64,000 nt of DNA. Source: Oscillospiraceae bacterium. GTDB lineage: Bacteria > Bacillota > Clostridia > Oscillospirales > Ruminococcaceae. The stretch spans positions 2,976,001 through 3,040,000 of the forward strand of contig BQOK01000001.1 of NCBI GenBank assembly GCA_022835495.1. The letters are read 5' to 3'. Shown here one piece after another: positions 36,748-45,764 of the stretch; the first letter of the stretch is position 1, and every line of letters starts with the position of its first letter. The notes beneath the pieces were generated by a model. The model saw only the letters and a list, made by a program, of their open reading frames with translations. It did no database searches and had not been told where the DNA came from. Made by a program: the position numbers and the translations under genes.

Positions 36748-38490
36748 CTACGCCGTCCACTCCATGCTCTCGCTCTGGAGCTGCGCCATGTGGCGGAACA
36801 GGCCGTTCTTTTTCAGCAGCTCGGCGGGAGAGCCCATCTCAACCACGCGGCCGCCGGAGAGCAGGACGATCTGATCGGCGTTCATGACGGTACGCATGCG
36901 GTGCGCGATGATGAGCACCGTCTTATCCTTGATCAATCCGGACAGCGCCGCCTGCACCGCCGTCTCGTTTTCCACGTCCAGCGAGGCCGTTGCCTCGTCC
37001 AGCAAAATCACCGGCGCGTCCTTCAAGATGGCGCGGGCAATGGAGATGCGCTGCCGCTCGCCGCCGGAGAGCCGGGAGCCGTTTTCCCCGATCAGGGTAT
37101 GGTAGCCGTCCGGCAGCCTGGATACAAAGGCGTCGCACTGCGCCGCCTTCGCCGCCGCCAGCACCTCCTCATCGGTGGCGTCCCGCTTGCCGAGGCGGAT
37201 GTTTTCCATCACGGTATCCGCAAACAGCACCACATCCTGAAATACGATGGCGTAGCTTTTCAGCAGCGCCTCGCCGTCTACCGTGGACACATCCACGCCG
37301 CCCAGCCGCACCGTTCCCTCCGCCGGGTCCCAGAAGCGGGCCGCCAGCCTGGCTGCCGTGGATTTGCCGCCGCCGGAGGGTCCCACCAGCGCCGTCACCT
37401 GTCCCTGCTTCGCCGTAAAGGAGACGTCTCTTAGCACGTCCTCTTTTTCCCGGTAGGCAAAGGTCACATGCTCAAAGCGGATGTCGTAGCCGTCGGGATC
37501 ATATTCGGTCAGTCCGGTCATGCGCTTTTCGTTCTCGATCTCCTGCATACGCTCGATGCGCACCTCGCAGGCGAAAACCGCGGCCATGTTGGCAAACATG
37601 GAGCCGATGGGGTCATATACCCGGGTGGCGGCGATAAGGAACATCAGAAACGGGATCAGCGACAAGTCGCCGCGGCTCATCAGCAGCACCCCCGTGAGGA
37701 CGGTGGTGGCGATGCCCAGCTTTAGGAAAGACTGCGCCGCCGTGACCACGGAGCCTGTGAACAGCTCGCCCCGGATGGTGTCCTGCTCCGCCTCGTCCAG
37801 CCTGCGGTCCAGGTCTGCGATATACCGCGCCTTCTGGTTGCACGCCTTGATCTCCGGCGCGCACTCCAGCACCTCCTGCATGGCGTCGGTGGCCGCGCGG
37901 CGGGTGACGAGACCCTTCGTTATATGCCGCTTTTCCATGCGCCGGGAGAGATAGACCATCAGCAGCGACGCGGGCACCACCCACAAAAGAGCCAGCGCCA
38001 TCCGCCAGTCGTAAAGCAGCATGCCTGTGGAAATCAGCGCCGTGGAGATGAGCGCGCCGTGCATGGCGGGGTAAAAGTGGGAGAAGGCCTTTTCCAGCGT
38101 CTCCGTATCCCCCATGATGGTGGTGGTCAGGTCGGTCAGGTCACGGTTTCCGAAGAAGGACAGCGGGAGCTGGCGCAGCACCTCCGCCAGCCGGATGCGG
38201 CGGTTGGCACTCTCCCGGTAGGTGGCTTCGTATAGGGCTTTGTACTGGATCAGGAAGGTCACAAAGAGCGCGGCGAGGGCAAGGATACCCGCGACCAGGA
38301 AGCGCGTAAGACCCGCCCCTGGGTCGGCGCCGTTTGTCAGCGCCTCTACGATGCCGGAGAGCGCCGTGGCCAGCACGCCCACCGGCAGCATTTTGCTGAT
38401 GTTGACCAGTACGGACCAGAATACGGCGGCCACATAGTCTTTTGCACCCTTCTCCGTCATGGCGTATTTTTTGCGGATGCGTTCGATCAT
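36748..38490 (-). CDS. Exporter-fold ABC protein B, cassette 1 (YbtPQ/IrtAB-like)
   Basis: 580 residues: six transmembrane helices then an ATPase domain with Walker A PSGGGKSTAARL, signature LSGGERQRISIARA, Walker B VILLDEATASLD and the H-loop IIAHRMRT. Together with the preceding gene it forms a heterodimer. Members with DxENE after the D-loop, as here (ASLDVENETAV), resemble the siderophore-importing exporter-fold transporters YbtP/YbtQ and IrtA/IrtB. ATG 38490 overlaps the upstream stop (ATGA). Import versus export cannot be told from sequence, but the neighbouring iron genes favour import. Confidence 0.85.
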   Translation of the reverse strand: MIERIRKKYAMTEKGAKDYVAAVFWSVLVNISKMLPVGVLATALSGIVEALTNGADPGAGLTRFLVAGILALAALFVTFLIQYKALYEATYRESANRRIRLAEVLRQLPLSFFGNRDLTDLTTTIMGDTETLEKAFSHFYPAMHGALISTALISTGMLLYDWRMALALLWVVPASLLMVYLSRRMEKRHITKGLVTRRAATDAMQEVLECAPEIKACNQKARYIADLDRRLDEAEQDTIRGELFTGSVVTAAQSFLKLGIATTVLTGVLLMSRGDLSLIPFLMFLIAATRVYDPIGSMFANMAAVFACEVRIERMQEIENEKRMTGLTEYDPDGYDIRFEHVTFAYREKEDVLRDVSFTAKQGQVTALVGPSGGGKSTAARLAARFWDPAEGTVRLGGVDVSTVDGEALLKSYAIVFQDVVLFADTVMENIRLGKRDATDEEVLAAAKAAQCDAFVSRLPDGYHTLIGENGSRLSGGERQRISIARAILKDAPVILLDEATASLDVENETAVQAALSGLIKDKTVLIIAHRMRTVMNADQIVLLSGGRVVEMGSPAELLKKNGLFRHMAQLQSESMEWTA

Positions 38491-40277
38491 GCGGCACCTC
38501 CTACCTTCCACTGCGCGGCCTTTTGGTACTCCTCCCACATGGCGGCGTATACGCCGCCCTTTTCGAGCAGCTCGTCGTGCTTTCCTTCCTCGGCGATCCC
38601 GCCGTCCCGGATGACGAGGATGCGATCCATGTTCCGCACCGTGGACAGGCGGTGGGCGATCATCAGCACGGTCTTGCCCTTCATCAGCGCCTCGAAGGCC
38701 TTTTGTATCTTCGCCTCGTTCTCGGGGTCTGCAAAGGAGCTGGCCTCATCCAGCACCACGATGGGCGCGTCCTTTAAGATTGCCCGGGCCAGCGCGATGC
38801 GCTGCATCTCGCCGCCGGAGAGGTAGACGCCCTTGGCGCCGATCACGGCGTCCAGCCCGCCCGGTGTCTTTTCCAGAATATCGCCGCACTGGGCAAGCTG
38901 CGCCGCCAGTAATATCTCCTCCTCTGTAGCCTCTGGCCGAGCGGCGCGGATGTTGTCGCGGATGCTCTTTTTGAAGAGCCTCACCTCCTGAAAGACGAAG
39001 GAGATCTGCTCCATCAGCTCCGCGGTGGGGATGCTCCGCACGTCCTGTCCGCCCAGGAGCACCGCCCCCTCCTGCACGTCGAAAAAGCGCGGGATCAGCC
39101 GGGCGATGGTGGTCTTGCCGCCGCCGGAGGGGCCCACCAGCGCCCACGCCTCCCCCTGCGGCAGGTGGAAGCTCACATTCGTCAGTGCAGGCCTGTCCGC
39201 GCCGTCATAGGAAAAGGTGACATTCTCAAAGGAAATGCTGCTGTCCGCGGGCTTGCTTCCGCTGTCCGCCGCAGGCTCGGGAAGGGGGGACTCCTTCAAT
39301 ATGGCCTCCAGCTTGTTCACCGCCTCGGCGGCCTCCATCTGTGCGTTGACCGAGTACATCAGCCGCTCCATCATAAAGGCAAGCTGGGGCGCGAAGAAGA
39401 TGTAAAACACCAGATCGGCCAGCACTGCCCAGCCGTCCGCGCCGCCGATGAGAAGCATCCCCAAGGGCATGAGAAGCAGGAACATGGCGTTCAGAACCAC
39501 CGTAAACAGGGTGTAGGGCATACGGCACATCATGGCGTAGCCGCTGGCAAGGTCGCGGTAGCTGAGGATGGCGGCATGAAAGCTCTTGAAGGAGTAAACC
39601 GTCTGCTGGAATACCTTCACCACCGGGATGCCCCGGACATACTCCGTGGCCTCGGCGGAAATGCGCTCTCCTGCCCGCTGGTATTCCTCAAAGAACTTCA
39701 TGCCCGTCCCGGTCATCATGGTCATCAGGCAGATAAGCCCGATAATCATGGGGATCAGGCAGGCAAGCCCCATGCGCCAGTCAAAGACGAAGAGCAGCCC
39801 CACCGCCAGTATCGGCGTTACGATCCCGCCCACCGCGTCGGGGATGGTGTGGGCAAGGAGCGTTTCTGTCAGCGCCGCGTTGTCGTCGATCTGCTTGCGA
39901 AGCCGCCCCGTGAGGTTGGCGTTAAAGTACCCCAGCGGCAGGTCAATGAGATGGGCGACCGCCGCCTTTCGCATATTCGTCGCCACCCGGAAGGCCGCAA
40001 GGTGCGTACACATAAGCCCGGCGAAATAGATCGCCGCGCTCAGAAGCGCCGCCGCCAGCGCGTACCAGCCGTAGCGGGCAAGCCCTGCCGGAACGCCGCC
40101 TCCCGGCGTTAAAATGCCTCTGGCCGCGTACCAGACAAAGACGAATGGGAAAATGCCGGCCGCCGCCGAAACGCCGGACAGCCCGCAGCCCAAGACGGAC
40201 AGCCACTTATGCCCTCCGGCATATGCCAGCAGCCTGCCCAGCACCGGCGGCTGCTTCTCTTTTTTCTGTTTGCTCAT
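38487..40277 (-). CDS. Exporter-fold ABC protein A, cassette 1 (YbtPQ/IrtAB-like)
   Basis: 596 residues. A basic N-terminus (KQKKEKQPPVLGRLLAY) is followed by six transmembrane helices and an ATPase domain with Walker A PSGGGKTTIARL, signature LSGGEMQRIALARA, Walker B IVVLDEASSFADPENE and H-loop MIAHRLST. It is the first gene of the operon and has the GGTTAG-N6-CTAACC palindrome 54 bases upstream of its ATG (40331-40348). It lies 91 bases downstream of the TetR gene, which ends in a terminator hairpin. Partner of the next protein. Confidence 0.85.
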   Translation of the reverse strand: MSKQKKEKQPPVLGRLLAYAGGHKWLSVLGCGLSGVSAAAGIFPFVFVWYAARGILTPGGGVPAGLARYGWYALAAALLSAAIYFAGLMCTHLAAFRVATNMRKAAVAHLIDLPLGYFNANLTGRLRKQIDDNAALTETLLAHTIPDAVGGIVTPILAVGLLFVFDWRMGLACLIPMIIGLICLMTMMTGTGMKFFEEYQRAGERISAEATEYVRGIPVVKVFQQTVYSFKSFHAAILSYRDLASGYAMMCRMPYTLFTVVLNAMFLLLMPLGMLLIGGADGWAVLADLVFYIFFAPQLAFMMERLMYSVNAQMEAAEAVNKLEAILKESPLPEPAADSGSKPADSSISFENVTFSYDGADRPALTNVSFHLPQGEAWALVGPSGGGKTTIARLIPRFFDVQEGAVLLGGQDVRSIPTAELMEQISFVFQEVRLFKKSIRDNIRAARPEATEEEILLAAQLAQCGDILEKTPGGLDAVIGAKGVYLSGGEMQRIALARAILKDAPIVVLDEASSFADPENEAKIQKAFEALMKGKTVLMIAHRLSTVRNMDRILVIRDGGIAEEGKHDELLEKGGVYAAMWEEYQKAAQWKVGGAA

Positions 40278-40330
40278 ATTCCGTGTTCCTTTCTTAAAAT
40301 ATATGAGTTTGTTGGAGGATGCGCCGCATC

Positions 40331-40348
40331 GGTTAGAGGCAGCTAACC
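40331..40348 (-). promoter_or_regulatory. GTTAG-type operator upstream of ABC/ECF cassette 1
   Basis: GGTTAGAGGCAGCTAACC, perfect 6-bp arms around a 6-bp centre, between the TetR gene and the first ABC gene. One of seven such sites in 40-62 kb. Confidence 0.75.
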
Positions 40349-40359
40349 GACAGTTATTT

Positions 40360-40385
40360 TTTTAAGGCTCATTCGAGCCTTAAAA
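40360..40385 (-). terminator. Terminator/attenuator overlapping the end of TetR 1
   Basis: TTTTAAGGCTC (40360-40370), four-base loop, GAGCCTTAAAA (40375-40385). On the minus strand it covers the last TetR codons and is followed by further A/T. It should limit readthrough from tetR into the ABC operon. Confidence 0.7.
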
Positions 40386-40983
40386 GTCCGCTCCAGCCGG
40401 AGTGGAAAAAGATAGCCAGTTCATCAACGTATTTCATGGCTTCCTCTCTCGGCATATCGTGGACGATGGTTTCGCACACCGCCGTAAAGTAAGCTCTTGT
40501 GATCATGTGATGAAGCTGACGAGTCATGCTCCCGGAGAGCATACCGTTTTTTCTGAGGAGGGCGTAGTATTCTTCGGATCGATCGACCTCCAGCTCTACC
40601 AGCACCTCAATGAAATCCGCATAGCCCGTTCCCTCCGCTCGGCAGAGGATCAGCTTGAATTCGTCGAAATGGTCGTACATGAACGTGACAAACTCATGCA
40701 GGTGTTGGGTGGAGAGCTCCAGGCTGTCTTTTGTTTTTCTCTCCGGGACGAGGTCAAAATAATCATCCTGTGCCACCTTGAAGCGGGTGAGCAGCTCGCT
40801 TGCGGTCTCGCCCACAAGGTCTTCAAACAGAGCGGTCTTATCCGGGTAGTAGCCGTAGAATGCACCCTTCGTGAAGCCTGCCTCCGCGACAATTTGGTTC
40901 AGAGATGCGTCCTTGAAGCCTTTTTCCAGAAATTCTTTTTTTCCAACTTCGAGGATCCTTCTCTGGGTTTCCGTTCGTTCCAT
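40369..40983 (-). CDS. TetR family regulator, cassette 1
   Basis: 204 residues. The N-terminal HTH (ILEVGKKEFLEKGFKDASLN, then GFTKGAFYGYYPDKTALFEDL) is classical TetR/AcrR. The effector domain is helical. The paralogue at 58152-58766 is the same length and near-identical in the HTH, and both genes have the same palindrome upstream (41000-41027 here). That suggests each binds its own promoter and probably the other's. RBS AGGAGGCGTAGGAC precedes ATG 40983. Ligand unknown. Confidence 0.9.
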   Translation of the reverse strand: MERTETQRRILEVGKKEFLEKGFKDASLNQIVAEAGFTKGAFYGYYPDKTALFEDLVGETASELLTRFKVAQDDYFDLVPERKTKDSLELSTQHLHEFVTFMYDHFDEFKLILCRAEGTGYADFIEVLVELEVDRSEEYYALLRKNGMLSGSMTRQLHHMITRAYFTAVCETIVHDMPREEAMKYVDELAIFFHSGWSGLLRLE

Positions 40984-40999
40984 GTCCTACGCCTCCTGA

Positions 41000-41027
41000 T
41001 ATACCGGCAGTACATACCGCTGGTATA
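41000..41027 (-). promoter_or_regulatory. TetR-type palindromic operator, copy 1
   Basis: A 28-bp near-palindrome with outer arms TATACC...GGTATA lies 17 bases upstream of the tetR 1 start. The matching site at 58780-58807 precedes the paralogous tetR 2. Only the tetR genes have it, so autoregulation is likely. Confidence 0.7.
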
Positions 41028-41155
41028 TTATAACCGCATAGATTTGGTTTGTCAATGGGAGTGACACATTTTATACTAAACACATATACCTTTGCCTGGA
41101 GGATTCGCGATATTCTTTTGCGCATAGGAGGGAGTTCATACAGCCATATATGGAA

Positions 41156-41192
41156 TCTCCAGCGAAATGCCTGCGGCACTTCGCTGGAAAAA
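41156..41192 (-). terminator. Terminator region after the Fec/FMN operon
   Basis: TCCAGCGAA at about 41158 pairs with TTCGCTGGA at about 41179-41187, with extra GCC/GGC pairing inside; A-runs flank it. It lies 95 bases past the FMN-binding gene stop. The rest of 41028-41283 holds no gene. Confidence 0.6.
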
Positions 41193-41283
41193 CACTTAAA
41201 ACAGCAGCTATGGCTGATTTTTTGACTTGCCCTTCATCTCACCCATTCTATCACCGCAAAATACCCTTTGCAACGCAAATGGT

Positions 41284-41640
41284 TCATCGGAGCGCCGCCT
41301 GCGCGAGGCAATCTCTGACCGCTTCACGAATAGCATCGCTGGTAAATGTTGCAGATGAAACGGCATCCACATCCCAGGTCTGCGCCTCCACTATCCGGGA
41401 AGGGAGTTCATCTATTGCGCGGTCTGAGATATTTACTGTTTCGCTGTGAGATAGGACATGTACAGACAATATGCTGCTCCCGTCAAACTCTACCTCTACG
41501 GTAACCGGACCGGAATAACCTTCAGCGGAAGCCGTATAAACGCCCGCCGTGTAGATGTCTCCCGATTTGCCGCATCCGGCGCACAGCAGCAGCGCACCCA
41601 CCAGCACGGAGAACAGCACTGATTGCACCCCTTTTTTCAT
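41284..41640 (-). CDS. FMN-binding-domain lipoprotein
   Basis: 118 residues. The signal ends at LCAGC (Cys23). A short FMN_bind domain follows, with GYSGPVTVEVEFDGSSILSV and the flavinylation motif DAVSSATFTS (acceptor Thr near residue 98), where ApbE would attach FMN. It is co-translated with the Fec ATPase (ATGA overlap) and is the last gene of the operon. An extracytoplasmic flavoprotein beside an iron importer could reduce ferric iron or a ferric complex at the cell surface. That function is inference; no ApbE is in the window. Confidence 0.8.
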   Translation of the reverse strand: MKKGVQSVLFSVLVGALLLCAGCGKSGDIYTAGVYTASAEGYSGPVTVEVEFDGSSILSVHVLSHSETVNISDRAIDELPSRIVEAQTWDVDAVSSATFTSDAIREAVRDCLAQAALR

Positions 41641-42461
41641 ATGTTCGAACCTCCTGTTTTTTTGTTCTGCTCCGTTATCCTGAAGGGGAGGCATACCGGA
41701 ACGTTTAATACCGGATGTGTAATGACCTCCGCTTCTACATCAAAGATTTCCCGCAATGCCTGCTGGGTAATAACCTCTTGCGGCGTACCTGCGCTGTGCA
41801 GCATCCCGTCTTTGATCGCCACCAAATAGTCGGAAAACATGATGGCATGATTTAAATCATGAAGAACCATTACGATGGTAACACCATTTTCCCGGTTGAG
41901 GCGGCGCAGAAGGTACAATATATCCAGTTGGTGCGAGATGTCCAAATAGGTCGTGGGTTCATCCAGAAACAGCAATCCTGTTTTCTGCGCCAACGCCATG
42001 GCGATCCATGCCCGCTGTTGTTGACCTCCCGAAAGCCTCTCCATTTCTCTATGTTCAAGGGAGCTCATGCCTGTACTGGCAAGAGCCCACCGAATGATCT
42101 CCCGATCCTTTTCGCCGAGACCACTTAGCGCCGACCTGTAAGGAAAACGCCCGTATTCCACAAGGTCGCCGACTGTGATGCCGGCAGGGGCTTGCGCTCC
42201 CTGCGGCAGCAGCGCAAGTCTCTGGGCAACACGCTTTGTCGGCATTTCGTGGATCGCTTCGCCATCAAGGTATACTGCGCCGGAATCCGGGGAAATGATC
42301 CGGCACAGTGTCTTCAGTATGGTGGATTTTCCAGAGCCGTTGGAGCCTATCAAGGTGGTTATGCTGCCTTCAGGGATTTTTAAGTCAAGCCCCCTGAAGA
42401 CGGCCTCCCCGTTATATCCGGCAGACAAACCCTTTGCCTGCATATGTGAAAGCATAGACAT
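41637..42461 (-). CDS. FecE-type iron/siderophore/heme ABC ATPase
   Basis: 274 residues. Walker A IGSNGSGKSTILKTL, signature LSGGQQQRAWIAMA, Walker B LLFLDEPTTYLD and the H-loop MVLHDLNHA, all typical of FepC/FhuC/BtuD ATPases (the TTYLDISHQLD string is diagnostic). It drives the two FecCD permeases encoded just upstream. The C-terminus ends with a short extension shared with metal ABC ATPases. Six bases separate it from the permease gene, and its stop overlaps the FMN-binding gene start. Confidence 0.92.
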   Translation of the reverse strand: MSMLSHMQAKGLSAGYNGEAVFRGLDLKIPEGSITTLIGSNGSGKSTILKTLCRIISPDSGAVYLDGEAIHEMPTKRVAQRLALLPQGAQAPAGITVGDLVEYGRFPYRSALSGLGEKDREIIRWALASTGMSSLEHREMERLSGGQQQRAWIAMALAQKTGLLFLDEPTTYLDISHQLDILYLLRRLNRENGVTIVMVLHDLNHAIMFSDYLVAIKDGMLHSAGTPQEVITQQALREIFDVEAEVITHPVLNVPVCLPFRITEQNKKTGGSNI

Positions 42462-42467
42462 CCTCCC

Positions 42468-43466
42468 TTAAAAATACCTGCGGAGCAGGAACAGAAAATA
42501 CGGAGCCGAAAGCACGGAGATCACGATACCAACCGGGATCTCCCTCGGCTGAAAGGCAGACCGTCCCAACGTGTCTGCCAAAAGCAACAGCAGCGCCCCC
42601 AGCAGCATGGAGGCAGGCATAAGGGCGTGGTGTCTGCCTCCGATCAACCTTCGTGCCATATGCGGCGCTACCAGTCCCACAAAACCGATCCCTCCACTGA
42701 CGGCAACGCAGGCAGAGGTAAGAGCCACCGATGCAATCAGGAGCAGTCTCAACTCCCTCTCTACGGCTATCCCCAGAGAAATGGCCGTATTCTCTCCTAA
42801 GAGCAGAATATCCAGTATGTTCGACTTTGTAAGAAGAAAAGGAACCAGTATAAGCATATAGGGCAGCAGGGCAAGAACCTGATGCCAGCTCGTTCCCCAA
42901 ATATTTCCTGCCAGCCATCTTGCCACGAGCTGATAGCTGCTGTTGTCCATGTTCGCGGCCATGATCAGCATAAAAGAAGAAAATAGGGACGCAAGACCGA
43001 TGCCGCCCAACAGAAAATATATTGGGAGGAGTTTTCCGTTCCTCTTTGCAAAAAGATACAGCAGTCCCGTTGTGCAAAGCCCGCCCGCTATGGCAAATAT
43101 CGGCTGGTATGCCATGGTACGTATATGCAGCGCAGGGAAAAATGTCAGGAACAGCATAACGGCAAATCCCGCCCCTGCGTTTATGCCCAATATCCCCGGA
43201 TCGGCCAGCGGATTCCCCGTGACAGTCTGCATAACGCATCCGGCAAGTGCCAGGCCCATCCCACATAGAACGGCGAGGACGATCCTCGGAACGCGAAACT
43301 GCGCTACGACTACGGAGGTTCCCTCCATATGCGGTTGGAATATGCTGTGAACCGCAGTCGAGAAGGGAATTTTTGCGTAACCACTGTTAACGGATAAGAT
43401 AGCCGTAGCTACAATCAGGATAAGAAGACCGTTGAGGATAAGGAGCTGCCTGGTTTTCTTTTTCAT
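42468..43466 (-). CDS. FecCD-family permease 2
   Basis: 332 residues, about ten transmembrane helices. Characteristic motifs are RVPRIVLAVLCGMGLALAGC, TGNPLADPGILGINAGAGFA and GGIGFVGLVAPHMARRLIGG. It is a BtuC/FepD-type permease forming a heterodimer with the product of the gene upstream. ATG 43466 overlaps the upstream stop by four bases. Substrates of the family are ferric siderophores, heme or cobalamin. Confidence 0.92.
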   Translation of the reverse strand: MKKKTRQLLILNGLLILIVATAILSVNSGYAKIPFSTAVHSIFQPHMEGTSVVVAQFRVPRIVLAVLCGMGLALAGCVMQTVTGNPLADPGILGINAGAGFAVMLFLTFFPALHIRTMAYQPIFAIAGGLCTTGLLYLFAKRNGKLLPIYFLLGGIGLASLFSSFMLIMAANMDNSSYQLVARWLAGNIWGTSWHQVLALLPYMLILVPFLLTKSNILDILLLGENTAISLGIAVERELRLLLIASVALTSACVAVSGGIGFVGLVAPHMARRLIGGRHHALMPASMLLGALLLLLADTLGRSAFQPREIPVGIVISVLSAPYFLFLLRRYF

Positions 43467-44524
43467 AAGACCATGCCCTCCTTCCTGAAAGTAAGCGCAA
43501 AAAAGACGGGCACGCCGAGGATGGATACCAGTGCGCCGACAGGCGTATCAAAAGGGGCGTTTATCATGCGCGCCGCAATATCCGACAGCACCAGCACAAC
43601 GCCGCCCATGAGCGCAGACACGGGAACCAGCCTGCGGTAATCACCGCCCACAAGAAGTCGGGATATATGCGGTACGATAAGACCGATAAATGCGATGCCT
43701 CCCACAAGAGATACACTGGCTCCCGCAAGCAGCAACACCACAAGCATACCGAAAAGCCTGACCGTGCGGACATTTACGCCCAAGCTGGCGGCGCTATCTT
43801 CTCCCAGTGCCAGCGCTGATAGCCGGCTCGATAAAAGCAAACCAAGCGCACTGGCTGAGAGGATCACCGGGGATAGCATTTTCAAGCTTTGCCATGTCAC
43901 ACCGGACAAACTCCCCGCGCTCCAGAAAGAAAGGGATTTCACGATTCCAAACGCCAGAGAAACCGCCTGACTCAACGCGGTAAGCAGGGCTGATACAGCA
44001 GCGCCTGCCAGAATAAACCGGAAAGATTCGGATCTATGTTTGCCGGCGCCGAAACCATAGACCATGAATACCGCAAGAGCGGCTCCGGCAAAGGCGGCGC
44101 ATGTTTTCACGATGTCTGGTGCGGCGGGAAACAGAATTGCGGATAGTGCAACAAAGAAACCGGCTCCCGCATTGATCCCCAGAAGACCGGCGTCCGACAG
44201 GGGGTTTCTGGTAATTCCCTGCATCACAGCGCCGGAGAGAGCGAAGGCCATTCCTGTCAGCCCGGCAGCCAGCGCCCTGGGCATACGCATTTCCAACATA
44301 ATCATTCCAACACCAGAAGCCTTGGCGGGGCACATAACCGTTTCCGCAAAGACCTTGAAGCTACCGCCAGCAATGCCGGTGCAGACGGAGAGAATCATTG
44401 AGTAGCCAAGCAGCAGCACCAATGCGGCAAGAATAATCAGAAAAGCCGGCGCGGAGCGTTTGTATCGCCCTTGTCTCTGCGATATTCCCGCAACCGCGCC
44501 TGTTCCCTTACTCAACGTCCCCAT
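43463..44524 (-). CDS. FecCD-family permease 1
   Basis: 353 residues, about ten helices. The N-terminal 30 residues are basic. It has the family motifs RMPRALAAGLTGMAFALSGA, TRNPLSDAGLLGINAGAGFF and GGIAFIGLIVPHISRLLVGG. It overlaps the binding-protein gene by 17 bases (ATG within the last codons of fecB), so translation is coupled. Pairing of two different FecCD permeases is normal for siderophore systems. Confidence 0.92.
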   Translation of the reverse strand: MGTLSKGTGAVAGISQRQGRYKRSAPAFLIILAALVLLLGYSMILSVCTGIAGGSFKVFAETVMCPAKASGVGMIMLEMRMPRALAAGLTGMAFALSGAVMQGITRNPLSDAGLLGINAGAGFFVALSAILFPAAPDIVKTCAAFAGAALAVFMVYGFGAGKHRSESFRFILAGAAVSALLTALSQAVSLAFGIVKSLSFWSAGSLSGVTWQSLKMLSPVILSASALGLLLSSRLSALALGEDSAASLGVNVRTVRLFGMLVVLLLAGASVSLVGGIAFIGLIVPHISRLLVGGDYRRLVPVSALMGGVVLVLSDIAARMINAPFDTPVGALVSILGVPVFFALTFRKEGMVL

Positions 44525-45482
44525 GGTTCAGAATCGCGTTTGCGAGTTTTTCCAAATAGAGTTCCTTCCCCATCGCCGTAAAAGCCATATTATACTGATC
44601 CTCATTGATACCAAAGTAAACGTTGCCGGCTTTGACAGCTTTCATATTCTTCCACACGGCAAGGCCCCCCGTGTCTCCAGCTCTGCCGTCGTCGCTAAAA
44701 AAGAAGATGTGATCTGCATCGATCAAGGAAAAGTATTCCGCATCGACCACTTCACCCCAGACATTCTCCGGTACACCGGCTGATGGTGTGAGTTTCAACT
44801 CATCGTAGACAAGCTCACCCGGCCCGCCGCTGCGATAGATGTAATAGGAACCAAAATGAACGGAATTGGCCTCCAATACAGCAAAGGTTTCGTCCCCAAT
44901 CATATCCCTGATTCTCGCCGCAAGCTCCGCAGCTTTGGCGTCGTAGTCGGCAAGCCATTTTTCTACGGCTGCTTCTTTATCAAACCACTGTCCCAGTTGC
45001 TGAAATCTTCCACGCCAGTTAACATAGCTTATGTCATCGTCGATCATGACCGTGGGAGCAATAGCTGCGAGTTGTTCATAAACCTTCTCATGGCGAATAT
45101 TCATAATGATCAGATCAGGCTTTAACTCCGCGATCTTTTCGAGGTTCAGGTCTCCGGTAGAAGAAGCCCCGGAGTAATTGCCGACAACCTCAATACCTCT
45201 TTCGGCAAAAAGCGTTGTCAGATGTTTGGGGACAGACACCCCATCGAACATGCTGGTATTAGCCGAGGCAATTACCTTCATATCCAGAATAAGAAGTTCC
45301 TCTGTCAAGCCAGCTACATCAACGATGCGCTGTGGATTTGCCGGGATGGCAACCTCGCCCTTCATATCCGTTACCGTGACGGTATCCGAGACCGATCCCT
45401 GCGGCGTGGTATCCGTTCCAGCACAGGCTGCAAGAGCAAACACAAGCACAAGGCACAACATGAGCATTGCGAATTTTTTCAT
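44508..45482 (-). CDS. FecB-type iron-complex-binding lipoprotein
   Basis: 324 residues. The signal ends with LAAC (Cys20). The mature protein has NPQRIVDVAGLTEELLILDMK, the two-lobe class III fold with the long linker helix, PDLIIMNIRHEKVYEQLAAI, and the GELVYDELKLTPSAG segment used by siderophore binders. It is the first gene of an operon with two permeases, ATPase and FMN lipoprotein. Two GTTAG-type palindromes at 45513-45528 and 45583-45600 lie upstream, the distal one next to the -10 box, so strong repression is expected. Confidence 0.9.
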   Translation of the reverse strand: MKKFAMLMLCLVLVFALAACAGTDTTPQGSVSDTVTVTDMKGEVAIPANPQRIVDVAGLTEELLILDMKVIASANTSMFDGVSVPKHLTTLFAERGIEVVGNYSGASSTGDLNLEKIAELKPDLIIMNIRHEKVYEQLAAIAPTVMIDDDISYVNWRGRFQQLGQWFDKEAAVEKWLADYDAKAAELAARIRDMIGDETFAVLEANSVHFGSYYIYRSGGPGELVYDELKLTPSAGVPENVWGEVVDAEYFSLIDADHIFFFSDDGRAGDTGGLAVWKNMKAVKAGNVYFGINEDQYNMAFTAMGKELYLEKLANAILNHGDVE

Positions 45483-45512
45483 TCTGATGACCTCCTGAGT
45501 AATAAATCTTTA

Positions 45513-45528
45513 GTTAGAGCAAGCTAAC
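45513..45528 (-). promoter_or_regulatory. GTTAG-type operator, proximal site of the Fec operon
   Basis: GTTAGAGCAAGCTAAC: 5-bp perfect arms with a 6-bp centre, 31 bases upstream of the fecB start. Confidence 0.75.
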
Positions 45529-45582
45529 CAACGGGCGCGCATAGCGAAATAACAGAACAGCTGAGTCTTTTAACCGTGTGGG

Positions 45583-45600
45583 GGTTAACCTTTTCTAACC
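45583..45600 (-). promoter_or_regulatory. GTTAG-type operator, distal site of the Fec operon
   Basis: GGTTAACCTTTTCTAACC matches the consensus with one changed base. A TATAAT box on the minus strand (45608-45613) lies just upstream, so the site should cover the transcription start. Confidence 0.65.
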
Positions 45601-45607
45601 GCCTACC

Positions 45608-45613
45608 ATTATA
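45608..45613 (-). promoter_or_regulatory. -10 box of the Fec operon
   Basis: TATAAT on the minus strand, 8 bases from the distal operator. No good -35 is seen at the usual spacing. Confidence 0.5.
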
Positions 45614-45707
45614 CAGTTGGCGAAAGGAAAAATCCCCCCGAAAACGCCATGTCTTTCCCCTAAAGCGCCATGATGCTCAGTGCAGTAATAGAATAATTCA
45701 TAAAGCT

Positions 45708-45717
45708 ATGCTATAAT
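45708..45717 (+). promoter_or_regulatory. Extended -10 promoter of the ClbS-like gene
   Basis: TGCTATAAT forms an extended -10 about 50 bases before the TTG start. It has no GTTAG site between it and the gene, but the divergent region contains two. Confidence 0.5.
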
Positions 45718-45764
45718 CAGAATCATTGCTCAATAGACAAACCGGAATTTATGGAGGTGTTTTT

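Noticed and set aside
39165-40112. 315-codon plus-strand frame opposite the first ABC gene
   Set aside because: His/Gly/Arg-rich shadow of the ABC transporter gene with no domain or ribosome site.
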